Assembly (NCBI GenBank): GCA_905221605.1
Contig: CAJNDS010000802.1
Coordinates: 779,501 to 843,500, forward strand
DNA: 64,000 bases
Origin: Symbiodinium natans
Taxonomy: Eukaryota > Sar > Dinophyceae > Suessiales > Symbiodiniaceae
Direction of reading: 5' to 3'
A program made the position numbers and the translations under genes. Positions 1-12,500 of the stretch are shown here, in pieces. Every line of letters begins with the position of its first letter. Positions within the stretch are counted from its first letter, which is position 1. Under the pieces are notes generated by a model. It was not told where the DNA came from. It searched no databases and saw only the letters and a program-made list of their open reading frames with translations.

Positions 1-3000
1 CCCTTGCCTCAAAAGGAGCTTGCGAGAAACGGCTGGTGCAAAAGGAGGCTTAGAGGCTTAGGAGGTGTAGGGCTTGGGGGTTGGGGGCTTGGGGGTTGGG
101 GTCTCGTGAGTCTAGTGGGGTTTGAGAAGATGCTCCGAGTTCGCAGAAGTGGTGTGGGCAAGTGGAGACAGAAGCATCCCATGAATGCCACTTCGATCAT
201 TTGGGTTTGGAATGAAGCCTTCTCACCTCTTCTTCTTCGGGACTTGAGAACGGAGGACCCCCCTCCCCCTTATGTCATTCTTTCTCTTCCTTTCCTTCCT
301 GCAGAACCCCTCTTGCTTAAGTGCAGGCGCAACGTTCTCCCAGCATCCTGGCCCGAAGGAATGCACGGATCTCGCCAGAGCCACTGCAACGGGCTTCAGG
401 TCAACGCCATCCTTGGACTGGGTGGTTACGATACTTCTGCCTTCGGTCTGTCGCTTTGTGATGCAAAAGGTACCCCCATCAAGAGCGTTTTGGTTTTCAA
501 TGTTTTCGGGTATGTGGGCTGCAGATCGTCCGCTTCGTCACCTGGGAAGTCGAATCTACTGCCTGCAAGACTGATCCCTTTGACTCCCCGGAAAAGTTAG
601 GTCAGGGTTCACTAAGGTTATGATGCATAGGATTTAGGGATAGAAGGCTATTGGCTTGGGGTTGCGCCATCATCACAGCGACTGACGGCACCTAGCAGCC
701 CAGATAAATCAAAATAAGCCCAAGACCTGAAACCTTCGGGTTATGGCTGCTCTTCGGAACCACGCCTACCACGACACATTGACTTTTGGAATTTGGTCCC
801 TAACTCTTGCGCATTATCAAGCTGAGATACAGCCATCCAGGCAGATGCCTCCCGCAAGGATGACATCATGCTCGGATTCCCCAAAGGCCCATGCTCCTCC
901 GCACAGAAACATTTGCTCGGCTTGCCGATGCTGTAGGAGCTGCATGTTGCTGCAAGTTGAGAGCACCTGAACTCCTAAGATTCAAGAACCTAAACACGAA
1001 GCCTCAAAGGCACAGCGGGGCAATGCTTCTTGCTGACCTCCGGGAGAAGCTTTCGCGTGGCTTTGGTGACCTTTTCCACGAAAAGCCGGCAGTCCACACC
1101 TCACGATCACAAGGGAGGATTTGGTGATCAAGGGCTTCATGATTGTAAATTGTAAGTGTTAAGGGTGGCTTCGGAGATCTTCTGGGAGCTCTTTTGGGGA
1201 TCTTTTTCGGACCCTGGTGCTCTGCCGAAGGGCTCACATCAAATTTGTGCGACGTCGAGACCAGGGTTTGCGGGTTGACTTCCCGCACCCGGTGCCCCAG
1301 CACCTGCACGAAAGGCAAAAGCAGCCGCAAAAGCTTGCAGGGCAAACCAAGACATATGAAGTAGGGTTTGAGTGCTGGCATCCCCAAACGGACACCAAGA
1401 ACAAAAATCACCCCGTCTGATATCACAGATGCCCCTGCATGTTTCCAAAAAGTGCACTCTGCAAAAGGGTGAACCTGTGAGGAGGCCAAGTGCTGCAGCG
1501 TGATCTCGCCTCGATCCAGCACCTGCCCAGACATCCCAAAAGGGTGCATCCAAAGAACGGGTCCAAACAATCGGCCATCCAACAAAGGGGCATCCAAAAA
1601 AATGGGGGCATCCAAAGAGGACACAGAAGAGCTGCAAAGAGCCGCACGGAGCCACAATCCACCTGCTGAGACAGGAACCTGACGGGAGCCCGTTGTCCGA
1701 AGAACGAAGGCGCACTGCGGCGAGGCGCCGTCCGCAAAGTCCGCCTGGACCTTATAAGAGGAGATCTGAGAGGATCTCAGTTCCAGCCATCTTTGGGCTT
1801 CCTCCTTCAATTGCCAGAGGCTTCAACGCTCCGTTCTGTCGTTAGCAGCTCTACGATCTCAACGGCACTGCTGCGGCTCTTCTGCCAAGTCACATCCATT
1901 ATCCACCCGGAAGCTGATTTGCCTTGTCTGGCCTTGCAGGGCATCACAGAAACCCTTCCCAGGCGTCCCTAAAGCCCCCTCATGTGTGCCGCACCCCCTT
2001 TCGCTGCAATCTGGGATTTGAACAAACCTTCGCCCTGCTTTCTAGACCCCCGCTCTCGGCCCTGTCGCGAGAAGCCTAGGACCCCCTTCCGCACCTAAGA
2101 CCTGCAAAGGACAGGCCCGGGCCCAAAGCCCCTGAACTCCTCGAATTCCGACACCAAGCTCCCTGCAGACAAACCTTCAACGCGCTTCTAAATATTTCTA
2201 CATGTTCAAACCTGGCCAAGGCGGTCGTGCAGCATTTACAAACCAAGCCGGCATTACACACATACTCGCGCAGAGCATCGACAAATGTCCACAGGCTGCG
2301 TGCACAGGCTTTGTGGCCCAAAGCCGAGGCAGAACTGCAGGCAAAGGACGCGGGCTAACTGTGCCAGCGGCTGCCAGCTGTCCTGCAAGGCCGAGATGAA
2401 GATTGGTTCCACATGCAGAGTGAAGCAGCATGGAGAACCTGTATCCTCACTTGCTTGACAAGGAGCCTGCGGCTCACAAATTCCAAGAAAGCATCCTGTG
2501 CGTGCCTCGGCATCAACTGCCAGCTGAAACATGCTGCAGGGCACACCAGCCAAAAGCGCCTGTCAACGAAAGACCTGCCGGGCAGCAAGTAAACAGATCG
2601 TGTCCCCATCTTTCAGCGCGCGGTTGGTCGGCGTCTTGGCAGTCACCTCGCGGTTTGATGCTCACATCTACTGAATGCTCAGAGAAAACTCCCCGAACAA
2701 GAGAGGGCTGTGTTTAACTCCGTTCCTATATGCACGCTCCTACTCACGCAGACCAGGCACTGGCAATGGCTCCACGTCCCTTTGTGTGTCCATGGAGGGT
2801 GAGCCCAAGAATTGGCACAGCTGGAACCTTGGTTTGGGGCCATCTGGTGCAGCCCTTGCAATTCAGAGACCACAAAATCCCTGCACCCCGATGAAGGCGA
2901 GCTATATAAATCTGGCTCAAAACATTTCATCTTTCCTCTGAGCGCAACGGCAAGCCACTGCTGCTGCAACTGCCCAGGACCATCGGATGGGCACCCTGCA

Positions 3001-3700
3001 CCCATGTAGTAGCCACTGCCCGATCGCAGGAACCTTGACTTGTTTTTGGGAGGAGGCGTTTTCAGGGTCTTTAAAAGGGTTTCTTGCAATGTTACCACAG
3101 AACTCGGCCCAGCTGCACAAAGTCGCCAAACCGAAGAGGCACATCTGCCGGCTCGTGGCTTGACTGAAAGGCGGGAAGAACCGAAAGAACTGCTTGCTCT
3201 CCGAGAATTGCCTGGATGTTAAGGCCTTGTCCCGAAAGGTCCCCTGCGGCCTTGTCCCGGCGCTGCTTTGGCGCGCGGGCGCGCGTGGGGCTGCTACGAG
3301 CGCGCTCCATCGAGCTGCCATGAGGCGTCTTCGACGTTGGAGTGTACTGAGTCGTTCTACTATACTACTACTCTGCTGGTTGCGGCCCCGCGATTCAATT
3401 GGGCATTCAGGAGTTTTCATCAAGTATTCCATGACTCTCCAGGCACTACCTACCAGTCTCACGTCCTGGTCGCATGTACTTTAGCAAACGTGCACTGCTT
3501 AGCATGGCCTCGAGCACTGGACACTCCGCCAAGGATGTCCGCTAGCAGTGGCAGCTCAAGCGAGACGTGTCGATCACACGCAGCTGCCTTTGCTTACAGC
3601 TATTTGCTGAGCAATACCCTTTATCTGTTCAGGGAACGGTGCCTCGGCTGCACCCTGGCGGCGCATCGGGCAGAAAATCAGAAAATTGCTCATCACGACA
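1..3700. other. No assignable gene; intron-like or intergenic sequence
   Basis: Several open frames of 60-270 codons exist on both strands, but none shows a recognisable domain, and overlapping frames look equally (un)convincing. A short run of imperfect GCATCCAAA-type units lies at about 1546-1620. Degenerate telomere-like or low-complexity G-rich words occur near 60-110. I see no repeat of transposon type and no RNA gene. Parts could be short exons of an intron-rich gene, but I cannot place any. Confidence 0.4.
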
Positions 3701-3758
3701 TCTGTTGGTCGAAATGAACTTAACTGGACAAGTGATGCACGTCTCAAGATGTCTCAAA

Positions 3759-4622
3759 TCACTTTGGAGACTGTCGAGCATTCTGAGCGTTCGGGCCGAG
3801 GCCGCATGCCTCCGCGAATTTGGCGATGCGCTCGAACGCCTCGAAGCGCAACGAAGGAGTATACAAGCGTTGACCCTCAGGGAAGGGCAGCCCATGTCCA
3901 ACTGCCTTCAAAATTCCGAAGACTCCACCCAAGCCATCTGTGTTCCCGATGCGCTTATCCATGCAATAGCCCACAGTCAGTGTGTAGCACTGACCCTGCT
4001 CATTAAAGAGCATGGACTGTGCCTGAGGAGGGGCTTCAATCCGCTTGTTCGTTGCAGGGATCGGGCGGCCAAAGTTCAAGGTCCCGGTGTGGGTGCCTGT
4101 GGCGCGAGCGAAGAACCAAACTCGATTCGGCTCCAGTGGGTCCACCTGAAACCAGCTGTTGTCTGCCAAGTCTGGCACAGCGTCTTTGAGTTTGAAGGAT
4201 CCGAAGGCCTTCATGAACTCTTCCTTCCCCAGCGGCCCAATGATGGGTGCTACAAACTGGAAGTCCTCAGCCAAGCTGCCGCTATCCGATCCTGCTGCTG
4301 TGCCGAACTCGCTGGCCAGGATCTCCTTGGCCCTAGCGACGAGCTTCTCAGGCGGGATTGGAAACTTGCTCTGCGCCATTGTCTTGTCCACATCCAAATC
4401 TCCAAGAACGGAGGTCTCGGAAATATAGACCGGGCTGTTGGAATAGCGCTGTGGGTGCCATGCCACCTTGTTGCGGCTTGTGTTCTTGCCGCTCGAGCAG
4501 AGCCTATCGATCACGTCCACAAGACCCAGGGAGATCGCTCGAAGGAGGCTCACCACGACGTCAGTTCCAACCAGGACGATGGCAGTGGAGAGGTTGCCCA
4601 AAGCAGACACTGCGGAACCCAT
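3759..4622 (-). CDS. NTF2/SnoaL-like fold protein, single exon, possible N-myristoylated start
   Basis: One open frame of 287 codons from ATG at 4622. The same frame stays open to another ATG at 4754, so the start is not certain. I prefer 4622 because the protein then begins MGSAVS, which fits the N-myristoylation consensus (Gly2, Ser6), and is followed by a hydrophobic or amphipathic stretch over about residues 8-42. The C-terminal two thirds (about residues 85-265) resemble NTF2/SnoaL-like proteins of algae: a helix with PPEKLVARAKEIL, then LAEDFQFVAPIIGPLGK, a tract with WFQVDPLEPNRVWFF, and a closing segment with YTLTVGYCMDKRIGNT. Proteins of this fold are often small enzymes or binding proteins; no substrate can be deduced. 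The lack of introns in an intron-rich setting could reflect retroposition of a processed mRNA, but no relic spliced-leader sequence was seen upstream. Coding status is well supported; the family call is moderate. Confidence 0.68.
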   Translation of the reverse strand: MGSAVSALGNLSTAIVLVGTDVVVSLLRAISLGLVDVIDRLCSSGKNTSRNKVAWHPQRYSNSPVYISETSVLGDLDVDKTMAQSKFPIPPEKLVARAKEILASEFGTAAGSDSGSLAEDFQFVAPIIGPLGKEEFMKAFGSFKLKDAVPDLADNSWFQVDPLEPNRVWFFARATGTHTGTLNFGRPIPATNKRIEAPPQAQSMLFNEQGQCYTLTVGYCMDKRIGNTDGLGGVFGILKAVGHGLPFPEGQRLYTPSLRFEAFERIAKFAEACGLGPNAQNARQSPK

Positions 4623-4799
4623 TTTGCGCCTTGGTGCCGCCTTGCCTTGCTTGGGTGGGCCAGAAAGGCTGCTGCACAGTACTGCACTCACATAGCGACA
4701 TAGTGCACACGAGCTTTTGTGCACCCCAAACAGATAGAGTTTAGGCCTCAGCATGAAGCAAATAATGTTGTGGAATAGGGCTCGTCTCTAATGTTTACG

Positions 4800-6190
4800 G
4801 AAGCTCTTTAGGAACATGCTGTTGATGGTTAGGGTTTCAAGGTGTCACCTCCAAACCCCAAAAGTAGAAGAAAAAACAAAAAAAGGCAGCGGGATCAGGT
4901 TTCCGCGGCTGCCCATCGCAGGCGGTAAGCAGATTGATCTTATTTGTCCGTGAATTCTGTATCATTCAGCACGCCGAGAACTTGTCATGAGCAGCACTCC
5001 ATGCAAGCATGGCAACACACAATGCAGCCACAGCTGATCGGCGACTTTTTTGCTGAGCGCGAAGCCCAAAAGATCCATCAAGATCCACGATGAGGCAACC
5101 ATTGCTCAGTCTTCCAAGCCATTAACATCTAAAGCCCGTGCCAGCCTTTGTGGACGGACGAAACCGGATTTGGGGTAGGTGGAAAGCGCGACGCTGCGCG
5201 CCTAACACCCAAACTGCGCACCAGCTGAACTGGGATCGTCAAGCGAAATCTGTCCCTGACACTGCACTTGCTTCGTGTGTCTTTCCGACTCGAGCACTCA
5301 CGGCGCAGCATCTTTAGGCAGCGGAGCAAGTGGGCTAAACGCTGCTATACGTCGGCCGCGAAGTCTTTGGGATCCTGTGATGCTGTGCTGCCTAACCCGA
5401 GGCTAGCTACCCGCATCATACTTCATCTGCCCGGACAGGCCCCTTTGCTGAATTGCAAGCCGTGATGCATTGCAGAGCTGACTTTGGCAGACTCGAAGAT
5501 GGCTGCACCAGCCAACACAGTTGCTGCACCCACCTAAGAGCCAGGGCATCCAAGAAGCTGCTCCAAATGATTGCTCTCTGCCTTTTGTAACACTCTGTAC
5601 TCCAGTGGAATCCTTTGTGCCCAAGGGCCCGGCGACGAAGCCAAGGCTTAGACGTTCATGCAAAAAAGCGCTGGACCTGGTAGCTTCTCGGTTTGAGGTG
5701 TGAAGAGGTGGTTCAAAAAGAGCTCACGGCTACCGCTACGGCTACTAGTATGCACGAAGAGACGCGAACATCGCTGTTTCGGGACCTTGGAGGTCTTCGG
5801 ACGCGAAAATCAAGGTAGCGACAACCCCTGCGAATCAGTTGCAAGTATCTTAAATACTTATTGTATTGAGCAACACGAGCCGATTGATATTTGATCGCAG
5901 GTGGGACGAATGTCCGAAACGGTGTTGCGCTGTTGCACCGTTGCGCAGAACCCTAACCCCTAAGCCCTAACCGTAAGTTTCGGTGGTCGGCGGCGTACGG
6001 AATGAGGCAATCAGTGGTATTCGCTGTGTTTTGTGCAGTTTGTGTTTGGCCTTGTTGTGCTATCTTTGCTCTGGTGTGTTTGGTTGGTATGTTACGTCGA
6101 GAAGATTGGGTTTCAGGTCGGCGTTCTTCAAGAGTTGAGGGTTTTCAGGAATCAAATATTTGCGTACGTTCGGCTTCAAGAAATGTAGGT
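4800..6190. other. No gene recognised
   Basis: No frame with a convincing domain. A short telomere-like degenerate tract (variants of CCCTAA) lies near 5950-5975. The remainder has mixed composition with no repeat or RNA gene that I can support. Confidence 0.4.
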
Positions 6191-6199
6191 GTGAATTTG

Positions 6200-6232
6200 G
6201 AGCTACAGCTGCTGCTACAACGACGACGACGA

Positions 6233-6267
<35 letters not shown>

Positions 6268-6545
6268 ACTCCTAGTCCTAGTCCTTGTCCTTCTCCTACT
6301 CCTACTCCTACTCCTACTGCTACTACTGCTACTGCTACTCCTACTCCTCTTACTCCTCCTACTCTTACTTTTATTCCTACTCTTACTAGCTCCTACTCTT
6401 ATTGTTTCCTACTCCTACTCTCCTCTCCTGCTCCCTGCTCCTGCTCCCGGCTCCTGCTCCCGATCCCACTCCTACTATTTCCCTGCTACGGCTAGCGGTA
6501 CTGCTGCCACTACGTGCAACTGCTAATGCTACTGCTACCGCTACT
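6200..6545 (+). repeat. Compound trinucleotide/hexanucleotide microsatellite (CTCCTG/CTACTC)
   Basis: About 340 bp of imperfect CTCCTG, CTACTC, CTGCTA and related triplet-phase units. All three plus frames stay open simply because the repeat lacks stop codons, giving poly-Leu, poly-Pro/Ala/Thr or poly-Ser/Tyr shadows. It is not interpreted as coding. Confidence 0.85.
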
Positions 6546-6825
6546 GCTTCCAGTGCGACTGCGACGAATATGCGTTCTTGCTGGACCGCAACATGATTCT
6601 AAGCAGCACGAGTGTGCTTGATTCATGCGCATGCGCACTGTTTGACGGAAGCTTAAAGACAGCAGAAAATGGGCTCTGGCACATGCGCACTTTTTGGATA
6701 CTTTTTGGTCTATGTTGCATGTACACAAGCCAAGGAGCTGCTAAAGTGCGATGTTTTCGCAGTTTGCGCTACGAAGTTCCATAACGAGGCCGGTTGGCAG
6801 AACTCTGCACGACGACGACTACTGC

Positions 6826-6945
6826 ACTACCACTACCACTACCACTGCCACTGCCACTGCCACTGCCACTACCACTACCACTACCACAAGCACTGCTCCT
6901 GCCGGCACTGGCACTAGCACTGGCACTAGCACGACCAACGACGAA
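6826..6945 (+). repeat. CACTAC/CACTGC microsatellite
   Basis: Imperfect hexanucleotide tract (CACTAC, CACTGC, then GGCACTAGCACT variants). It sits about 280 bp downstream of the CTCCTG tract and may derive from the same expansion. Confidence 0.8.
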
Positions 6946-7559
6946 AACGAGGCGACAAAGCGATGTCGACCAATGACGACTGCGACCGCGACTGTCACTG
7001 CCACTCTTGCTATTTCAGCCACTCTTGGAAGATTCCTGCAAGAACCTCAGACGCAGCCAACAACTCTGTTCAGGGCAGACCAGTCGCAAAGCTGTAACTT
7101 CATGTGTTTGCAGGTGACGCATTGCACTGCTTGTAGCGACTCATCCACCTCGCAAGTTACCCTGACTGGCCTTCTGCAGCGTTGACCCCAGGGGCACGCC
7201 AAACCCGAAGCTCTAGACGTCACCAATTATGCACGAAGCAGGCCGAACATCCACAAACATCTAACCATCCCTAAATTCATGAAGTATCGACAAGGAGGGC
7301 GGGCAGATTGAGTGCCAAGGCTAAGGCAGGGCAACGGTCACCAGGATGTTCAGCTTCCCTGCAATCTGCGCCGCTGCAGCTCCAAGCATCTTGATCAAGA
7401 CCATACCTTCTTGATTAGGGCTTAGGCTCTTGGGGCTCAGGGCTTTGGGTTGAGGATTGGAGCGATCTACATCTACTTTGTTGATGATGGGTTTGGCCTC
7501 AAACATCTTCGTGAGGGGAATCGTTGCACTTCCAAGGCCGCCGCGCCCCCACAAATCTA

Positions 7560-8742
7560 AGCAGCAGCCCAAAAACAAACGAAGAGCAGAAAGAGAGGTA
7601 CCAATACGAACAAGTCCACCCATGAAGCTGAGGTAGATCGCGCAAGCCGTGCTGAAAGTCAACCTCAAGGCTGTCGCTTCAGATGCAGCGCTTTTTCTCG
7701 AAAGGATGTCCCCATCGGAAACAAGTCGAATCAACACCAACGCCTTGACAACCGAGGGACAGCAGCGCAGTGGAAGCATCCAGCGACAGCAGAGCCAGAT
7801 AAGGCCTCCAACCTTCCACAGCCAAAGTGAGCACAAAGCCCAGCACAAAGACCTGCAAACAGCAAACGGGGGGGAAGTCAAGTCGAGCAAGTGGCCATAG
7901 GTTCCAGTTGCCACCAAAGCACCGCTGGCGATGCCAAGGCCACAAGTTGAGAGGGCTGCAATCGTGGACACGCCTGGCGGAAAAGGGGCTGAGGAGCAGG
8001 TCCGGGAGCAAGATTCGTGTTCAGCAGTAGCGGAAGGCTTACATCAGTGTCGTGTGGTCAATAACGTTGGCCCAGCCAGTGAAGTTGCCAAGTCTGCAGC
8101 GGATTTTGCCGGCTTGGGGAAGTACGACAGCCCGGTGCGTTGCTCGCCTTCTAACACACTTACGCTGGATCAAGCTTTCGGGCAGCTGCTCTCCTTTGTC
8201 TCCTTCCTCCGCGGTCGCTTTCCGCATCCGCAGCCCGAGCGTGCGGACTACTCCGAGGTGCGCCCCCCTCGTTCAGCTTCTACTCATGCCAAGCAACGAC
8301 TCACAGGCTCGAAGCCAACGCCAAGGAACACTTTGCCCAAACCGGAACGGTAGAAGGCAAGGAAGAAGCGGCACAATCGCATCAAGTAGATTTGGTGTCA
8401 TTGCATGTGCACGTTCTGCCATTGAAAAAGTGTGCCTCATCTGCTTCGTACTTATTCATCTGACAGTCCATGAGGACGGATCGAATTGACCGCGCGAAGA
8501 GGGCACCTTGACTGGAAGGTGGAAACCTTCAAAATGCCAAAAAACCGTTGGATGCAGCTGCAGCAACTTGATGTTGCTAGTGTCCTGAGTGTCCTGTGGC
8601 ATCCAAGCGACCAACACCCAGGCTCATGCCGAAAAGCGCCAGGGAAAGCGGCTCCCCACTTCGAGCTATGCTCTTCAGGCCCTCAACGGAAATTATGGCA
8701 TCCTGAGCCAAGAGCACCATGAGCACTTCAAACAACCTTGAA
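7560..8742 (-). CDS. Candidate multi-exon membrane protein, partial model
   Basis: Minus-strand segments look like exons of a hydrophobic protein. One, about 8742-8600, follows a CAAG acceptor-like end and reads with LFEVLMVLLAQDAIISVEG and GEPLSLALFGMSLGV. A following exon-like segment ends at 8164 before GTAAGTG. The next is 8093-8043 (LGNFTGWANVIDHTT), bounded by CTGCAG and GTAAGCC. A longer hydrophobic stretch runs from 7973 (STIAALSTCGLGIASGALV, then SLCWALCSLWLWKVGG) to about 7560. The implied introns of 69-70 nt have GT-AG ends. The reading frame across the 8043/7973 junction does not agree with the most hydrophobic frame, so the splice model is not settled and the locus may be decayed. 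No family assigned. Confidence 0.35.
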
Positions 8743-9593
8743 GCAGCCTACACTTGAAAAGAACATGTTTAAACCCGCGATTCCCATGTGCAAGCCAGGT
8801 GGCCCCGGCAATCGCAGTTACCTGAAGCCCGCAGGTCAGGTACAACCGAAAGCAAACAACCAAGCAGAGCCTCCCGAAGAATTCATAGATAGTTCTATAA
8901 TGCGGGGCCTACAGTATAACAGGCAATGATTCTCAATGACTGCACTGGTCTCAGACGTATTTAAGCACCCAAACTCTATCTCAACCATTGAAAGAAATCA
9001 GCTCTTAAGCCCGACATCCTGAACCCCCTACAAACTATTACAACAAAGTCTTTACGTTTCACTTCGACAAAACTCAGAATGCTCTCTCGGAATTTCATTT
9101 CGGAAAAGTCTGCCTAAACATCTTGTCTGCCTTGCCTTTGCCTTCGCCTTCGGCATGCGTCTGGCCTACTCTGGTTTGCAACTGCAGTTGAGTACTCACA
9201 CCCTCCTCTCCCTCCTGCTTCTCCTGGTCCCACTCCTCCTCATGCTCCTCCTCCTTCTGGATGCAGCTGCGAAACGGGCCTCTGCTCACACCTTCCGCGA
9301 CCTGCCTCTCACAGGCACTGCCCGCTGGGTTCTCTCAGACTCTAGGAGCTCTTCGCAACAATGTTCCTGCCTGCACTGAATGGTCTGAACTTTTTAGCGA
9401 TTGCTGAAAGTCCTGGCCTAGCTTAGGGCTCCCAATGCGAGGCAGCCTTTTCGTGCTCTTGGTGCTTGTGGGCCATCATCACTCCTGGGAGTAGCTCTCC
9501 TGTCCTCCTGTCCTCTTTCGTGGCCTCTTATCTGGTGTTTTCTGCAGCACAAGGGTGCAGACAGAACAGATCAGTTTCGGAATGAATTAGAGC

Positions 9594-12500
9594 TCAAAAG
9601 CACGGCCACGTCACTATGCCCACCCATGCCAAGGAAGTGATGTGGGCGCCAAGCGTTGCAGAGACCAGGGCCGTGAGAACCTCCAGCTCTCCCGACTGGT
9701 GAGGGCTTTGGAATTTGAAGCAGCCGGCACTTCTCAGGCCATGGCTGGGCAGAGTATGCCAATGATGGCATTGAACCCAGCACCAATGTACATCAAGGAT
9801 GAAGTGTTCCTGCGTTTCACAAGATTGGTTACACAGTTGACCTGCCAGAAGCCATTTCACAGAAGCAGACTTTGCTCACACTGCATGCAGACAAGGTGCA
9901 AAACGACATTCAAAGTCTGGAGTACTGCGATGGGCAGAATCCGCTTGAAGTACCAAGCTGCATTGTCGCGAAGTGAAGCATCCTGGGCCTCGAGTCAGCT
10001 CTAGACCGAACAGCCAGGGAAGCGTTGGCTGGAATCTCCCACTCGCCCCAAGGCAGCGGCCAGGCCAAGAAGCTTATCCTGCGCGGCATTCAGCGGGTAT
10101 GTGAAACAAGGTTCAGCCGATTCGGTGCCTTGGCAACTGTTGCCGACCGCCGCTCAACGACCCAAGCCGATAGCCAAACGCACAGGAAGTGCAGCGAAGC
10201 CTTTCAGCATCATGGTGGAAGTGGCTAATGACAGGGGGGACTTCGGCACAGCGCTCTGGAAAGATCTTTCGTGCAAGCAAGGCAGCAATGCATGTAGGGT
10301 ACGCAAACCCATTCTGGAGCACCTGAGGAGTGTCAAGCTTTGTCCAGTTTGCCCGGCACAACATGTCAGCGTCTAACTGTCTCACCGGGGCGCTAGTTTG
10401 GTAGACAGCTGCACACCCATGATTGCCATGACCTGCCGCTTCAAGGACACTCTGAACCATTCTGTTGCCCTGCATCCCGCAATCCCACCTGCGTGCTGAC
10501 CACCGCAACACCCGAAAGTCCATGGCTTCGGTAGGCGCAAGCAATGCCTGCGCAGGTCCCCAAGTCTGCCGGAGCAGCTTTGGCGTGAAGCCGATGCAAG
10601 TGTCATGTGTGCCTGCGAAGATGCTACCGGTGAAGAGCAGCGCCACCCACTGCGGTAAGATCACCCCTTCCGACAGGAGCTGGAAGGAGTCGAAGCCACC
10701 TTGGTGACTCCGAGCTCACCCTAGGAGCCCATTGAAAGCCCGTCCCGCTGAGGCAGGAGCCAGAGCCCATCATGGCGGCTGATCGGGCAGGCACCCCCCG
10801 AGCTTCATTGTGCTGAGCCGAACAGGGAGCGAGATCTCAGTGAACGCACCCTTTCCACGCTGTGGACAGAATGAGACGGCTATCCGTACAAGGTTTTTGC
10901 ATCGCACAAAAGCTGTGCACGATCAATGTCTGCCTCTAAATGGAGCCATGCGTTTTGCACGGATTAAGTTTGATGATGCTAGCTACGCGTAGGATAGATG
11001 CGGGCATTTGCGCATGCAGTGCTACTTGGTCTCAGGCAACAGCAGCCCATGCTTCCGTTTGCAAACAGCTGCTGCGTTCCTTCCGATGCGCAGGGTTGGG
11101 AATAACAGGTTCTGCCAGAACTCGCATGGTACACAAAGCAAGACATGATTCCAAGCAGCTTCCCTGACCTATCCGGGCACCAGATGCAAAGGCGATAACG
11201 CGCAAAAATGCAATATAGACAAAACCCCACAAAGTCGCGACCAAGCCTCGCGCGGGGTCCTACTGGCCGCCGCCCTGACAGTCCCAGAAACAGCAGCTAC
11301 GGCGGGCCTCGCTCGTAGCAAGTGCATACCCTGCTGAACTCAGCTCACCAAACTGCAACCCGGCTGCCAGAAACAGAGATTGTTCGTTCGCCTGCGACGG
11401 CAGACAAGCTCGAAGACAAGCGAAAGCTGATATCAAGCAACATCAGGCGACCTCAATCTCAATGTTGAAGGACTCCGGCTTTGGAGAGAGAACCTTCAAC
11501 AAGTCATGCGGCCTCCTTAGCACGTCAGGCGAGTAGAAAGCCATCGGCACGCAGCCACGATTGTCAACAAGTCCGAAGCCTGGAAACCTGAAACCTGAAG
11601 GTGCCAACATCCGCTGGGAGTCAACTCGGAAGTTAGGTTGGTGGCCGCCATCCTAGCCAACACGAAGGCTCGGAGTTTAGGACTTGGGGATGTTTAGGGA
11701 TGCAGCTCAAAGCACCTGGATTGGTCCACCAGCATCACCTGCGAAGCACTCACCATGGCGACCTCACAGGGAGAATTCGTGCATGTTGCTGCATCAGAAA
11801 CATGTACCCCGCTCACAGCGGTGTAGGAGGCGTAAGGTAGTGTAAGGCTTGGACGCGTTGCATCGGCACTTGCCTGAAGGATGGAGCTGGAGCCTCCGAA
11901 GGACATCATCTGCCAGCAGCATGATTCAATGCCGAAATGCTGAGAAGGCCAAGCCCAGTGGGGTCCCGTGGTGCCAACCTCTGTAGCAACTGGCAACACA
12001 GCAGCCTGCACACAGGGCGGCATTCCAACTCTGCTTATTTTGGAGCTGAGCTGAAGAACGTCCGTGCCTTTGGGATGTGGGTGCGCGGGTACGATGCGGC
12101 ATGCGGGTAGGATGCCAAGATGTTCTCAGCCTTGCCGAAACACACGGGGCTTTTCGGCCCAGGGAGGGAGAAAGAGAGGGAGAGAGGGAGGGAGAGAGAG
12201 AGAGAGTGAGAGAGAGAGAGGGAGAGAGAGAGAGAGAGCCAGAGCGCTCTTCACATGCCGAACAACCGCTGCCTTCGGAACGGGGGCGAGCATGCTAGGG
12301 CCCTTCGGGGCGGGCAGGCTGGGGAGCGGCTGGATCCCAGGTAACGATCGTACCACCGGCGCCTCACAGACTCTCAGGGATTTCGATTCTTGAGGGCGAC
12401 TTTTTGGCATGCCAGATAGTGCCTCCGGGCTGGAGTTTCGCGCCTCACTGCTGGAAGGCTTGAAGAATTAAGCCGGAAAGCTCACGAAAGTGATTTGCCG

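Noticed and set aside
3567-4703. Plus-strand ORF of 378 codons
   Set aside because: Antisense to the NTF2/SnoaL-like gene; no domain and Cys/Arg/Leu-rich shadow composition.
6002-6526. A plus-strand protein with a long poly-Leu segment (membrane protein or signal)
   Set aside because: Poly-Leu, Pro/Ala and Ser/Tyr in three frames come from a CTCCTG/CTACTC microsatellite.
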